Of a DNA stretch of 64,000 nucleotides, positions 1-8,078 are shown in pieces; the stretch's first letter is position 1; each line of letters starts with the position of its first letter. Both the position numbers and the translations under genes were made by a program. Below the pieces are notes generated by a model. That model did not search any database, was not told the DNA's origin, and saw only the letters and a list, made by a program, of their open reading frames with translations. Origin of the DNA: Lachnospiraceae bacterium. Its GTDB lineage: Bacteria; Bacillota; Clostridia; Lachnospirales; Lachnospiraceae. Where the stretch lies: positions 1 to 64,000 of the forward strand of contig JAFYGB010000066.1 of assembly GCA_017543445.1 (NCBI GenBank). The letters run 5' to 3'.

Positions 1-1
1 A

Positions 2-106
2 TTTAATGAGAGAGTACGTGGGCAGATTTTGTCAAACGAAACACTGAAGCGGTTTCTTGAGATTTCGAATAAAAGGCACAGTGATAATGGCAAGAAAAAG
101 AAATGA
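2..106 (+). CDS. possible 3' end of an upstream gene
   Basis: A frame open from the window edge ends at TGA 104-106 and encodes about 34 residues with a lysine-rich tail (DNGKKKK). It is too short to assign to a family. It could be the C-terminus of a gene starting outside the window, or chance. No terminator separates it from the AraC-type gene that follows. Confidence 0.3.
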   Translation, partial: FNERVRGQILSNETLKRFLEISNKRHSDNGKKKK

Positions 107-177
107 TTGAGGTAAGTTCGGATTTGTCGGGATGAACGTTGGAACATAAAACAGGAATATTAAAGACTGAGACGAAG

Positions 178-780
178 ATGAGTGAAGTAACAGACAGAAA
201 ACAGAACGATGAGATCGAGTGTGTCAGATATGAAAAAACTCGAAAAGCATATCCTCCGCACACGCACTCCAATCATTTGACGATAGGGTATATTGAAGAG
301 GGGCGGGTCTGCATCACGATCGATGGGGAAAGCGGCATCTATGCACAGGGAGATGAATTCCGGATATTGCCCAATGTCTTGCATGGGATCGAACCTGCGG
401 ACAATGCCCCGTATTCCATGGTCGTCATGTGCATCAGGACGGAAGCGGTCGTGGCCGATGAGGATCTGAAGGAACTCCAGGACATCATTTTGGAAAAACC
501 GGAGAATATTTACCTCATAGAGGAGATGGCGGAGGACACGCAGGTCAGCCCCTATCATATGATACGGAAATTCAAGAAGGCATTCGGCCTGACACCGCAT
601 CAATTTCAAATACAGTGCAGGGTCAGGAAAGCGCAGAAACTGCTGGAAACGACGAAAAGCATCCCCGAAGTGGCTTATGAAGCAGGATTTTGCGATCAAA
701 GCCACCTGGACAGATGCTTTCAGAAGATAGTGGGCATGACGCCCCGCCAATATCAGGATGCTGTGATAAACAGCGATTAA
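178..780 (+). CDS. AraC-family regulator with N-terminal cupin
   Basis: A 200-residue regulator. The first half is a cupin-like sensor (PHTHSNHLTIGYIEEG, then a GDEFRILPNVLHGI strand pair). The second half, from about residue 115, is an AraC two-helix-turn-helix DNA-binding domain (SPYHMIRKFKKAFGLTPHQF, then IPEVAYEAGFCDQSHLDRCF). I chose the ATG at 178; a TTG at 139 would add 13 residues but neither start has a strong ribosome site. The gene converges on and overlaps by 4 bases the cupin gene at 777-1166. Such AraC/cupin pairs are common, and the regulator may control that partner, but this is inference. The ligand is unknown. Confidence 0.85.
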   Translation: MSEVTDRKQNDEIECVRYEKTRKAYPPHTHSNHLTIGYIEEGRVCITIDGESGIYAQGDEFRILPNVLHGIEPADNAPYSMVVMCIRTEAVVADEDLKELQDIILEKPENIYLIEEMAEDTQVSPYHMIRKFKKAFGLTPHQFQIQCRVRKAQKLLETTKSIPEVAYEAGFCDQSHLDRCFQKIVGMTPRQYQDAVINSD

Positions 781-1166
781 CAAAGCGCCGGGAAAAACTT
801 GGCGAACAGATATAAGCCGTCCTGCCCGGCATGGACTTCATGATGAACGGCCTTCGGGATGATAGAGATGACGCCGGGGGCATAAGCAAGCTCCTGACCA
901 TCATTGATACAGGTGCCCTCGCCGGCGAGCACTTCGTGGGTCTCTAACTGTGTTTCATGAATGTGATCCAGGATACTCTTGTTCGGTGCGATTCGGACCA
1001 GATGATAGCTGTACTCGCCGTTGGTATCCTTAGCGGTAAGGATGTGTTTCAATTCCAGACCCTCAAAGACCGGATGCTTCGACCAAGGGATCTCGGCGAA
1101 TGAAATGGTTTTGCCCGGCAGACGCAGCTGTCCGTTGTTAAAAGCTTCGAATACTTCAAGATTCAT
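777..1166 (-). CDS. cupin-domain protein
   Basis: A 129-residue single-domain cupin. The metal-binding motif is visible as HIHETQLETHEVLAGEGT followed by a second-motif His pair (AVHHEVHAG). The start is supported by an AAAGGAGAA ribosome site on the minus strand. Its 3' end overlaps the convergent AraC regulator by 4 bases, so the pair is tightly packed. Proteins of this type bind a metal and a small ligand or act as isomerases or dioxygenases; the substrate cannot be told from sequence. Confidence 0.8.
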   Translation of the reverse strand: MNLEVFEAFNNGQLRLPGKTISFAEIPWSKHPVFEGLELKHILTAKDTNGEYSYHLVRIAPNKSILDHIHETQLETHEVLAGEGTCINDGQELAYAPGVISIIPKAVHHEVHAGQDGLYLFAKFFPALC

Positions 1167-1325
1167 GTGGGTATTCTCCTTTCGGTTGATGATGTGATGA
1201 TATCATAAAGGAGAACTTGAAGGATTGGATGAAATTGCGGTTTCCGCCAGTTTGCGCGTAGGAGCGACCAGTCTGGGCTTGTGTTATACGGATAACAGTG
1301 TCAAAAAAAGGAAAGTGAGGAAAAA

Positions 1326-1880
1326 ATGCAAGTTAAACTCGTACCGCTTACGGCGGATGACCGCGAGCAATTTATATTGGATAATCAGGAAGCCTTCAAT
1401 TATGGGGCGCTGGAAGAGTTCGGCCGCAGAGATGATCATTTTGAAGAAGGTGAGCAGATCATTTCACGGGAAACGATAGAGCAGTCGATCGATCAGGGAG
1501 AGGCTTATCGCATCATGCTGGATGACCGCCCGGTAGGTGGCGTGATCATTCGCGTTGAGGGTGAACGTGGTGATCTCGAGATCCTGTTTACTTCTCCTCG
1601 GGAACACAGCAAGGGCGTGGGTTACGCGGCATGGTGTGAGGTCGAAAAACTGCACCCCGAGGTTAAAGTCTGGGAGACGGTCACGCCGTACTTTGAACAG
1701 CGCAACATCCATTTCTATGTGAACCGGTGCGGGTTCCACATCGTGGAGTTCTACAATCGGTTTCATCCGGATCCGAATGATCCGGAGGGAGAACAAATGG
1801 ATCTGGATGATCAGTTTCCGGATGGAATGTTCCGGTTTGAGAAGAGAATGCAATCAAAGAAAAGGCGGAAAAGCCTGTAA
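1326..1880 (+). CDS. GNAT-family N-acetyltransferase
   Basis: A 184-residue protein with the GNAT layout. A beta-strand pair (GGVIIRVEGERGDLEILFTS) leads into the acetyl-CoA loop region (SPREHSKGVGYAAWCEVEKL, about residues 90-110), followed by VWETVTPYFEQRNIHFYVNRCGFHIVEFYN, the usual C-terminal NxxxxxFYxxxGF-like signature. The C-terminal tail is basic (KKRRKSL). The substrate is unknown. It is a monocistronic gene preceded by a GTGAGG ribosome site. Confidence 0.85.
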   Translation: MQVKLVPLTADDREQFILDNQEAFNYGALEEFGRRDDHFEEGEQIISRETIEQSIDQGEAYRIMLDDRPVGGVIIRVEGERGDLEILFTSPREHSKGVGYAAWCEVEKLHPEVKVWETVTPYFEQRNIHFYVNRCGFHIVEFYNRFHPDPNDPEGEQMDLDDQFPDGMFRFEKRMQSKKRRKSL

Positions 1881-1888
1881 AATCAAGG

Positions 1889-1955
1889 ATGCTACGCATC
1901 GTAGCATGCATGCTACACTTCATTTCTTGCGGATGCAAATCGCTTGGTGTATGTT
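1889..1955 (+). promoter_or_regulatory. palindromic operator candidate and promoter of XRE gene
   Basis: Two overlapping palindromes precede a promoter: ATGCTACG-N3-CGTAGCAT, and the perfect 16-mer GTAGCATGCATGCTAC at 1901-1916. They lie just upstream of a -35/-10 pair TTGCGG (1927-1932) and TATGTT (1950-1955) with 17-base spacing. The regulator downstream at 2020 may bind here, which would be autoregulation (inference). Confidence 0.45.
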
Positions 1956-2019
1956 TGGGTCACAGGCGAGATGCCGAGTAAAAATGTGTCCCTGAAGAGA
2001 TGGAACGATGGAGGTCAAT

Positions 2020-2616
2020 ATGACATTAGCAGAGAAATTAAAAGAAGCAAGAAAGAACGCGGGACTTACACAAACCGAATTGGCGGAGAAGTTGTGCGTA
2101 TCCAGACAGGCGATCACAAAGTGGGAGGCCGGCAACGGAATACCGGATGTAGAAAACCTGAAGGCATTATCCCAGGTGTTGAATGTCAGCATTGATTTCC
2201 TTTTAGATGAAGGAGAGGCGCTTGAAAAAACGGTGATCAAAGAGCCGATCGATCTGAAGGATTACGCAAAAGAGGGCAAATTAAAGAGCAAAAAGGATGC
2301 TGCAGTGTATTCGAAATATCCGGACGCGGATATAACACTGCTTACGGTAAAGAAAAAGAGCACGAAAGGCCAGAAGATCTTCGGAGAGCTTTTGGGCTGG
2401 CTGACAGATGCTCCCTTCGGAACGGATGAGATGCTTAATCAGATCGCAGATGCTCATAATACTTATTATCTCGTGCAGCAGGATGGCAAGCAGATACTGG
2501 TGACGGTTACCGAGGATTACATAGAGTCAAAAGTACTGGCGAAGGAAATCGTCGGAAATAAGTTTGAGATCGGTGAGTATAAGTACCGGAAAACTGCTTA
2601 CAAGGTTAAGAAATAA
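2020..2616 (+). CDS. XRE-family regulator, 198 aa
   Basis: An N-terminal HTH_XRE domain (LKEARKNAGLTQTELAEKL, VSRQAITKWEAGNGIPDVEN) covers about residues 5-65. It is followed by a roughly 130-residue basic-rich C-terminal domain that I do not recognise. An ATG at 2008 is in frame, but it contributes to the ribosome site GGAGG (2010-2014) that serves the ATG at 2020, so 2020 is the start. It resembles a second XRE gene at 5511 in its N-terminus only. It is flanked by its own promoter and a terminator. DNA-binding function is well supported; targets are unknown. Confidence 0.85.
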   Translation: MTLAEKLKEARKNAGLTQTELAEKLCVSRQAITKWEAGNGIPDVENLKALSQVLNVSIDFLLDEGEALEKTVIKEPIDLKDYAKEGKLKSKKDAAVYSKYPDADITLLTVKKKSTKGQKIFGELLGWLTDAPFGTDEMLNQIADAHNTYYLVQQDGKQILVTVTEDYIESKVLAKEIVGNKFEIGEYKYRKTAYKVKK

Positions 2617-2677
2617 AAACGAGGACAGAAACGTAATAGCATGTCCCTAAAAATATACATTATTGGGGACAACGCAG

Positions 2678-2719
2678 AACGCCCGGGGCGGTCGGACTTG
2701 ACGCCCGGGGCGTTTTTTT
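2678..2719 (+). terminator. intrinsic terminator after XRE gene
   Basis: A GC-rich inverted repeat (AACGCCC ... GGGCGTT) is followed by a run of seven T. A second short hairpin (TGTCCC ... GGGGACA, 2642-2671) lies just before it. Confidence 0.8.
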
Positions 2720-2727
2720 ATTATAAT
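2698..2727 (+). promoter_or_regulatory. promoter of lipoprotein gene
   Basis: TTGACG (2698-2703) and TATAAT (2722-2727) are separated by 18 bases. The promoter is embedded in the right arm and T-run of the preceding terminator, a very compact arrangement. Confidence 0.65.
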
Positions 2728-2792
2728 ATCAACGTGGCAGATCCGCTTTGTTGGGAATTGGATTGCCGAAAAAGAAGATTAGAGGTAGAACG

Positions 2793-4480
2793 ATGATAAA
2801 GAACTATAAAATTGCTGCTATGATGCTGAGCGCGGCGCTTCTTTGCGGTTGCGACGGTGGTAAGGATACTCCGTCAACAAATGCTTCGGAGAGTACGACT
2901 ACGGTCGCAGATGTGAGCACAACTGCCGCACAGCCTGTTGAAACGAAAGCCACACAGCCCGAGGAAACAAAAGCTACGGAGTCCGTTGAAACGGAGGCTA
3001 CACAGCCCGTTGAGACACCGACGGAGGACGCCGCTAAACTTGGCTCCAATAACTATTCGACCTATGGGCGGATCGCGTATAAAGACGGTGTCACTTATTT
3101 CGTCCAGGGTTCGAGAGATCTGACTGGCGTTGAGACCGGCTATCCGGATTCCGAGAATATTTATATGCTCCGGGATGGCGAGAAGAAGCCTGAGCTTTTA
3201 GCAACGGTCCCGGCGCCGATAGTTTATGGGGTCGCGCAGGTGGGGGTATATTACCTGTTTCCTGCGGACGATGCCGTATACTTTCTGTATGATGATCGGG
3301 ATAATACTACACTGAAGGGCGTCGATATCAAGACCAAAGAGGTCTTTGATGCGGTTCCTGAAGGTGAAGAGTACAGATTTCGCGTCGGTTCGGTCGTAAG
3401 TGACGGGCGGCTTTTCCTTAGATACAATAGAGCCGATGCCTTCGGCCTGCTGGAGTTTGATCCGAAAACCAAAACACTGAAAGATTTCGATCTGTCATTC
3501 ATTGACAATGAAGAACCGAAATACTTCGTGGACATCCGTGACGGTTACACCTATTATGTGAAACTTACATCGGACCTGGAGCCTTACGGGCTGTTCAGGG
3601 CCGATGCTACCGGAAAAGAGCAGGATGTGTGCGCGCTTCCGCAGGATGACGATGCAGTTCCGTTTATTTTGGGCGATTATGCGGTTTATCGGTGCAAGGC
3701 AGAAGAGTTCGGCGGTGAGCACGGCGTGGTCTTCGTAGATATCGAAACGGGGAAGAAGTACTATACGCTTATGGAAGACGAGCTTCGGTATGAAGAATGC
3801 ATAAATGTCTTCGGCGATTATGTTTACTACATTGACAAAGGACGCGGAATCAGCCGCAAAAAAATCACCGACGGAACCGAAGCAGAGCAGCTCATGGAAG
3901 GTAGAAAAGATTTTGATACCATAGCTTTGGCGATCATCAATGACGATCTGTTGCTCATAAACGAGGATGACATGGGCGTGTATCGTACAGCATTGACCGG
4001 AAGAGTCATTCCGGCGGCGCCGATCATAAAGAGCCGCGCTGGCTCCTATGAGGATAAGCAGGAGGGTGACTGGGTCTATGTAGAGTACGCGAACTGTGTA
4101 AATGTGATGAGGTACCTGGGAAGCGAGACCGACGTGACCATCCCGGACAGATCGGCGGAAAACCGGTAACCTTCGTGTCTTTGTGGCAGCCGTCTATGTA
4201 TGACGAACACATCCAAAAACTCACCATACCCGATACGGTCGTCAGCATCCATAATGTAGAGGACCGCAGTATAAGCACGCTCTTCATTCCTAAGAGCGTG
4301 AAGCATTTAACATACAGAGGTTTTGAGCACTCCATCAACATAGCAGAGGGTGCAACGATCATCTACGAGGGCAGCGAGGCGGAGTGGAAGGCGCTCGTAG
4401 CGGACTGTGCCGAACGCTTCTCAGGTGTATCGGTGGACACAAGCGGAACGAAGGATCCCGTATTCATATTTGGGGAATGA
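2793..4480 (+). pseudogene. lipoprotein with propeller-like region and LRR tail, frameshifted
   Basis: The first frame (2793-4169) starts with a lipoprotein signal (lipobox LLCGC). A Thr/Glu/Pro-rich linker with repeated VETKATQPEE-like units follows, then a long beta-rich region resembling DUF5050-type propellers. It ends at VTIPDRSAENR-stop. In the next frame from 4148 the sequence reads QIGGKPVTF and continues to 4480 through a BspA-like LRR_5 segment (IQKLTIPDTV, STLFIPKSVKHL, EGSEAEWKAL). VTIPD-QIGGKPVT is the usual junction of that module, so the two frames are one gene split by a missing C at 4148. It is probably a surface protein. The lesion is either a real mutation or an assembly error. 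Confidence 0.8.
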
Positions 4481-4490
4481 TAACAGGAAA

Positions 4491-5393
4491 ATGGAAAAGA
4501 AGAATAAAGCCCTGATCGGCTCCCTGCTGATCATCCTGGCGGGATGTTTTTGGGGAAGCATGGGCATATTTGTCAGAAGACTGGGTACGTATGAGTTTAG
4601 CTCCATACAGATCGTTTCGATACGAGTGACCCTGGCGGCACTACTATTTGCCGCAGTATTGTTTATAAAGGACCGCGCAGGCTTTAAGATCTCGCTTCGG
4701 GATCTGCCGCTGTTTTTGGGCCTGGGCCTGGGAAGCATCCTGTTTTTTACGGTTTGTTATTTCACCGCGATCACGATGATGTCGCTTTCGACGGCCGCGA
4801 TCCTGCTTTATACATCGCCGGTGTGGATCATGCTCATGGCGGTGGTGTTCTTTCATGAGAAGCTGACCAAAAGGAAAATGCTAGCTCTCGGGCTTGCCTT
4901 TGCAGGATGTGTACTGGTTTCCGGGATCTCCGGCGGTGGAGTGACGCTAGTCGGGCTTCTGGTGGGACTCGGATCTGGCATCGGCTATGGATTGTACAGT
5001 ATTTTAGGCACCATAGCCTTGCGCAAATACTCTTCGTACACAGTTACAACATATACTTTCGTGATCGCAGCCATTGGCTCATGGTTCATTAGCCGTCCGG
5101 TCGACATGTTCCAAAAGTTTTCGGTCGCAACCGATCTGGGATTCCTGATCGCTTTTTGTTTCCTGACTGCATTGATCACGGCCGTGATCCCGTTCCTGGC
5201 CTATACGCTGGGTCTCGAAAGGGTGGAAGCCAGCAAAGCGGGCATTATCGCAACGATCGAACCTATGGTGGCAACATTGATCGGAATCATAGTCTTCTCC
5301 GAACCGTTAACGTTCCTGTCGGGCGCGGGGATCCTTTTGATTCTGGCGGCGGTAGTGATCCTGAACCTGAAGCAGAGAAGCGAAAACCGGTAG
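4491..5393 (+). CDS. EamA/DMT-family transporter
   Basis: A 300-residue integral membrane protein with about ten hydrophobic helices arranged as two EamA repeats (first repeat from GSLLIILAGCFWGSMGIFVR; second from GVTLVGLLVGLGSGIGYGLY). This matches the drug/metabolite transporter superfamily in length and pattern. I chose the ATG at 4491 because the protein then begins just before helix 1; the ribosome site (AGGAAA) is weak. It starts 10 bases after the LRR frame ends, so it may be cotranscribed with the lipoprotein gene. The substrate is unknown. Confidence 0.88.
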   Translation: MEKKNKALIGSLLIILAGCFWGSMGIFVRRLGTYEFSSIQIVSIRVTLAALLFAAVLFIKDRAGFKISLRDLPLFLGLGLGSILFFTVCYFTAITMMSLSTAAILLYTSPVWIMLMAVVFFHEKLTKRKMLALGLAFAGCVLVSGISGGGVTLVGLLVGLGSGIGYGLYSILGTIALRKYSSYTVTTYTFVIAAIGSWFISRPVDMFQKFSVATDLGFLIAFCFLTALITAVIPFLAYTLGLERVEASKAGIIATIEPMVATLIGIIVFSEPLTFLSGAGILLILAAVVILNLKQRSENR

Positions 5394-5422
5394 AAATCGC
5401 CCAAAAACACGAAATGCAACGC

Positions 5423-5480
5423 CAGGTTGCGCAATTGCAAATGCAGGTTGGTAGCATTGCCCGACCGGATCTGGTATAAA
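5423..5480 (+). promoter_or_regulatory. direct-repeat operator candidate and promoter
   Basis: CAGGTTG occurs at 5423-5429 and 5444-5450, exactly 21 bp (two helical turns) apart, with a GCAATTGC palindrome between. A weak promoter follows: TAGCAT (5452-5457), 17 bases, TATAAA (5475-5480). It fits a site bound by the XRE protein encoded directly downstream. Confidence 0.4.
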
Positions 5481-5510
5481 TGAGGCATCAAACACAAGGA
5501 GGCTACTAAA

Positions 5511-6056
5511 ATGAGTTTTGGAAATAATCTGAGAATGCTCCGCAAGGAGAAGGGAATCACACAGGAGGAGCTGGCAGAAATGCTGGATGTTTCGAGACAG
5601 GCTGTGTCGAAATGGGAGTCGGATAATGGATATCCTGAGACGGATAAGCTGGTCGCTTTGGCGAAGAACCTCGGGGTGTCGCTCGACTACTTGATGGATA
5701 ACCGCCCGGAAGAAACGGAAGAAGAGCAGAAAGATACGGTCGCGGCACCGGCCAGTGATCATAAGATCCGGATCGCTACCTTTGACGGCAGCCAGTTGGT
5801 GACCTGCCTTACGGTCAAGTACGCAAAGATCGCATTTCCCTCTAAGAATGAACCTGCATACATTCTGCAGGCCGTGGACCGGATCGGTTTCTTTGGCGCA
5901 CACACCGTGATCCTCGGATGGTATGAGGATGAAGAGACGGTTAAGAAGGAAATGGACGCCATCTCCGCGGCTATGGATAAAGGTGAAGAAAAATACAAAT
6001 TGCAGTATTATACCGACATAAAGATATCCGCGTTTGGTACGGCATCCAGAAAGTAA
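5511..6056 (+). CDS. XRE-family regulator, 181 aa
   Basis: An N-terminal HTH_XRE domain (LRMLRKEKGITQEELAEML, VSRQAVSKWESDNGYPETDK, residues about 7-62) is followed by an acidic linker (EETEEEQKD). A C-terminal domain of about 105 residues (IRIATFDGSQLVTCLTVKYA) resembles no family I can name. The start has a near-perfect AGGAGG ribosome site. The gene is monocistronic between its own promoter and a strong terminator. The fused C-terminal domain may be a sensor; this is inference. Confidence 0.85.
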   Translation: MSFGNNLRMLRKEKGITQEELAEMLDVSRQAVSKWESDNGYPETDKLVALAKNLGVSLDYLMDNRPEETEEEQKDTVAAPASDHKIRIATFDGSQLVTCLTVKYAKIAFPSKNEPAYILQAVDRIGFFGAHTVILGWYEDEETVKKEMDAISAAMDKGEEKYKLQYYTDIKISAFGTASRK

Positions 6057-6081
6057 AGGGTAGAATAGAATAAAAGATACG

Positions 6082-6123
6082 GACAGCGTGCGAGGAAAAA
6101 CGATCCATCGCACGCTGTCTTTT
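6082..6123 (+). terminator. intrinsic terminator
   Basis: A perfect 12-bp stem GACAGCGTGCGA ... TCGCACGCTGTC is followed by TTTT. Confidence 0.85.
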
Positions 6124-6124
6124 A

Positions 6125-6444
6125 TCACTCTTCTGAATGGTATTTTATCAAAAAACTAAGAGGATATGGGTGCTTCTCCACATTTCCCAAATCCGAAAAT
6201 GTGTTGATTTTAGGGAATGAAATAGATATAATAAGGACGTGGAAGAGTCCTTGAGAATGTAATTGCAATAGAGTTTCTTCGTTGCGATATACTTTAGAAA
6301 ACTGGCAAGCAGCCCATTTTTTTAAAATAGAGGGCGCATTTTCTTCAATGTGTATTATTATCGCAGTTCGCTCCGCCATGCGGATCAAGATCGAGCCGTA
6401 AAGCTTCCCGGAGTTGGGACATTTCCCCCTAGGAGTACATTATC
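6125..6444 (+). promoter_or_regulatory. AT-rich gap with promoter and long leader
   Basis: There is no convincing gene here; weak short frames exist on both strands. A good promoter is present: TTGATT (6204-6209), 17 bases, TATAAT (6227-6232), directed at the gene at 6445. This gives a 5' leader of about 205 bases. Composition is clearly more AT-rich than the flanking genes. The segment could be remnant DNA or a regulatory leader. Confidence 0.5.
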
Positions 6445-7113
6445 ATGAAGTTAATAAAACGTATCGGTGCCTTCTTTTATGCAGCTTTCATGGTCACTCT
6501 GATAATTCTGCAATTATTGGGGCCGAAGACGAAGAAGAGCCGTAAGAGAGTCATAAGAAAGATCCGCAGGACGTATCCGGATTACGAGATCGCGGAAGTG
6601 ATCATGCAGTATTCGGACTGGTCGTCGACGATTCGGACGGCAGATGATGAGCATAAGGCGACCAGTGCGGAGGTGGTCATCAAAAACGGCGACCGGCAGC
6701 GGACGCTTCATCTGGAGAGACGATTTTACTGGATGTGGAGGATCGAGAGTGATGCGCCCGATCATGGGCCGGACGTACCGGAGGACGCATATTTCGTAGA
6801 AAAGGAAGTGGCAAGCATTGGCCGAAAGATCGACATTGAAGCTTGCGTGCGTTCGGCGTGGGTCATACCGGACGAAGACGGCAAACTCTATCATGTTTCG
6901 GGCAATGATGATCACTGGTGCTATGTATATACGTGCATCCGGAACCTGTATAAAACGCAGGGCGGTCAGGTGTACGTGCTAAACAAAGAAACGTTTGAAT
7001 GGGAGCTGACGGAACTGCTGTATTCCGAACTGGATTATTACGGGAATTACGACCCGATCTCGAAGGAAGAAGCAGAGCAGATCATTCGGGAGCATCAAAA
7101 GGAAGATAGATGA
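6445..7113 (+). CDS. hypothetical protein with N-terminal membrane segment
   Basis: A 222-residue protein I do not recognise. An N-terminal hydrophobic segment (IGAFFYAAFMVTLIILQLLG, residues 6-25) is followed by a basic stretch (KTKKSRKRVIRKIRR) and a largely hydrophilic domain containing several tryptophans. The positive-inside pattern suggests the soluble part lies in the cytoplasm. It starts with AGGAG ahead of the ATG and overlaps the next gene by ATGA, so the two are cotranscribed and translationally coupled. Confidence 0.7.
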   Translation: MKLIKRIGAFFYAAFMVTLIILQLLGPKTKKSRKRVIRKIRRTYPDYEIAEVIMQYSDWSSTIRTADDEHKATSAEVVIKNGDRQRTLHLERRFYWMWRIESDAPDHGPDVPEDAYFVEKEVASIGRKIDIEACVRSAWVIPDEDGKLYHVSGNDDHWCYVYTCIRNLYKTQGGQVYVLNKETFEWELTELLYSELDYYGNYDPISKEEAEQIIREHQKEDR

Positions 7114-7745
7114 TGAAGACCAAGTACGTTCGACTCTCCCATATGCAAGTGGAGGCTCTACGTGAAGCCAAAGCGAAGCCCAGAGTTGTGAAGAAATACA
7201 AGATCGCCGAGGAATACCTGGATTATTCGGAGTGGTGGTATATCGTGCCGATCCTGTGCGGACTCGGGATCGCGATGCTGTTTATCCCCAAACTGGTTTG
7301 GCTGGGTGTGATCCTGCTAATAACAGGCCTGCTGTTTGGCTTTTTCCTGGTAAAAGGATTGATGATCCGGGCGAGTTATCGCAGCCAATGCAGCAAGAGT
7401 GAGAAGCACGGGAAGCAGTACCGGGGGAGGATCCGCGCCTATGAGGTCCATGCAAAGGAGGAATACGGGCGCCGCCGCTTTTCACCGGCGATCCAGCGAC
7501 CGCTCCGACCGAAACTGAAGTATGTTCTGGAAGTCGAGATCGAAGAAAAGAAAAAGATCGTTCGCACCCCGAAGATGAAGTACGATCCGACGGCTGTTCT
7601 TAGGAACGACAGCTGCGTGGTCTACCAGTACGAGGACGAATTCTACGTCTCCGATTACGACCTGAGGATATCAAAAACGGATGATACGGCGGAGATCCCG
7701 CTGAGTAAGATCGTGATCGACCCGGCACCGCTCGCGAACGCGTAG
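7110..7745 (+). CDS. hypothetical membrane protein, 211 aa
   Basis: It has two adjacent transmembrane helices (WWYIVPILCGLGIAMLFI and LVWLGVILLITGLLFGFFLV, about residues 42-82). These lie between a short N-terminal cytoplasmic part and a basic C-terminal domain of about 125 residues. No family is recognised. It overlaps the preceding gene by 4 bases (ATGA), suggesting the two products act together, possibly as a membrane pair. Confidence 0.7.
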   Translation: MMKTKYVRLSHMQVEALREAKAKPRVVKKYKIAEEYLDYSEWWYIVPILCGLGIAMLFIPKLVWLGVILLITGLLFGFFLVKGLMIRASYRSQCSKSEKHGKQYRGRIRAYEVHAKEEYGRRRFSPAIQRPLRPKLKYVLEVEIEEKKKIVRTPKMKYDPTAVLRNDSCVVYQYEDEFYVSDYDLRISKTDDTAEIPLSKIVIDPAPLANA

Positions 7746-7789
7746 GGCGAGCGCGCGAGTTTATCGACAAGAATAAAGGGAATACTTGA

Positions 7790-7945
7790 ATGAAAATAAA
7801 AGTATATAAGTACCTCCACGACGATGCGATCCTTCATTCGCAGTGTGTTGCGACCGGCTTTTATCGGAAGAACGGATATCAGGAGTTTGGAGACGTGGAC
7901 GATGACGAAGGATGTCCGCATATCTGGATGAAGAAAGACCTATAG
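7790..7945 (+). pseudogene. GNAT acetyltransferase C-terminal remnant
   Basis: A 51-codon frame encodes a segment (ILHSQCVATGFYRKNGYQEF, then a DDDEGCPHIWMKKDL-like end) that matches the C-terminal third of ElaA-like acetyltransferases. There the same LHAQxHAxGFYEKxGF ... GIPHIxMxK pattern closes the fold. The acetyl-CoA binding part is absent upstream, where only a stop-rich stretch follows the previous gene. There is no ribosome site. It is best read as the decayed end of a lost gene. Confidence 0.7.
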
Positions 7946-7973
7946 AAATTATATCCCTTTTAAAGAATAATTG

Positions 7974-8002
7974 TGGACATTGGTTGGGCTTTCTGATATA
8001 CT
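7974..8002 (+). promoter_or_regulatory. promoter of PaaK-ACT operon
   Basis: TGGACA (7974-7979), 17 bases, TATACT (7997-8002). Confidence 0.55.
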
Positions 8003-8078
8003 TACCTTTGTGAGACGTTGAAGGACGGCTCATAAGTGTCAAAGAGTATCAAGAATATACCATATAGGGGGTTCCGAG

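Noticed and set aside
4175-4480. Separate 101-aa LRR gene
   Set aside because: The GTG start has no ribosome site, and the LRR sequence extends 5' of it into the overlap with the lipoprotein frame, so it is the tail of that gene after a frameshift.
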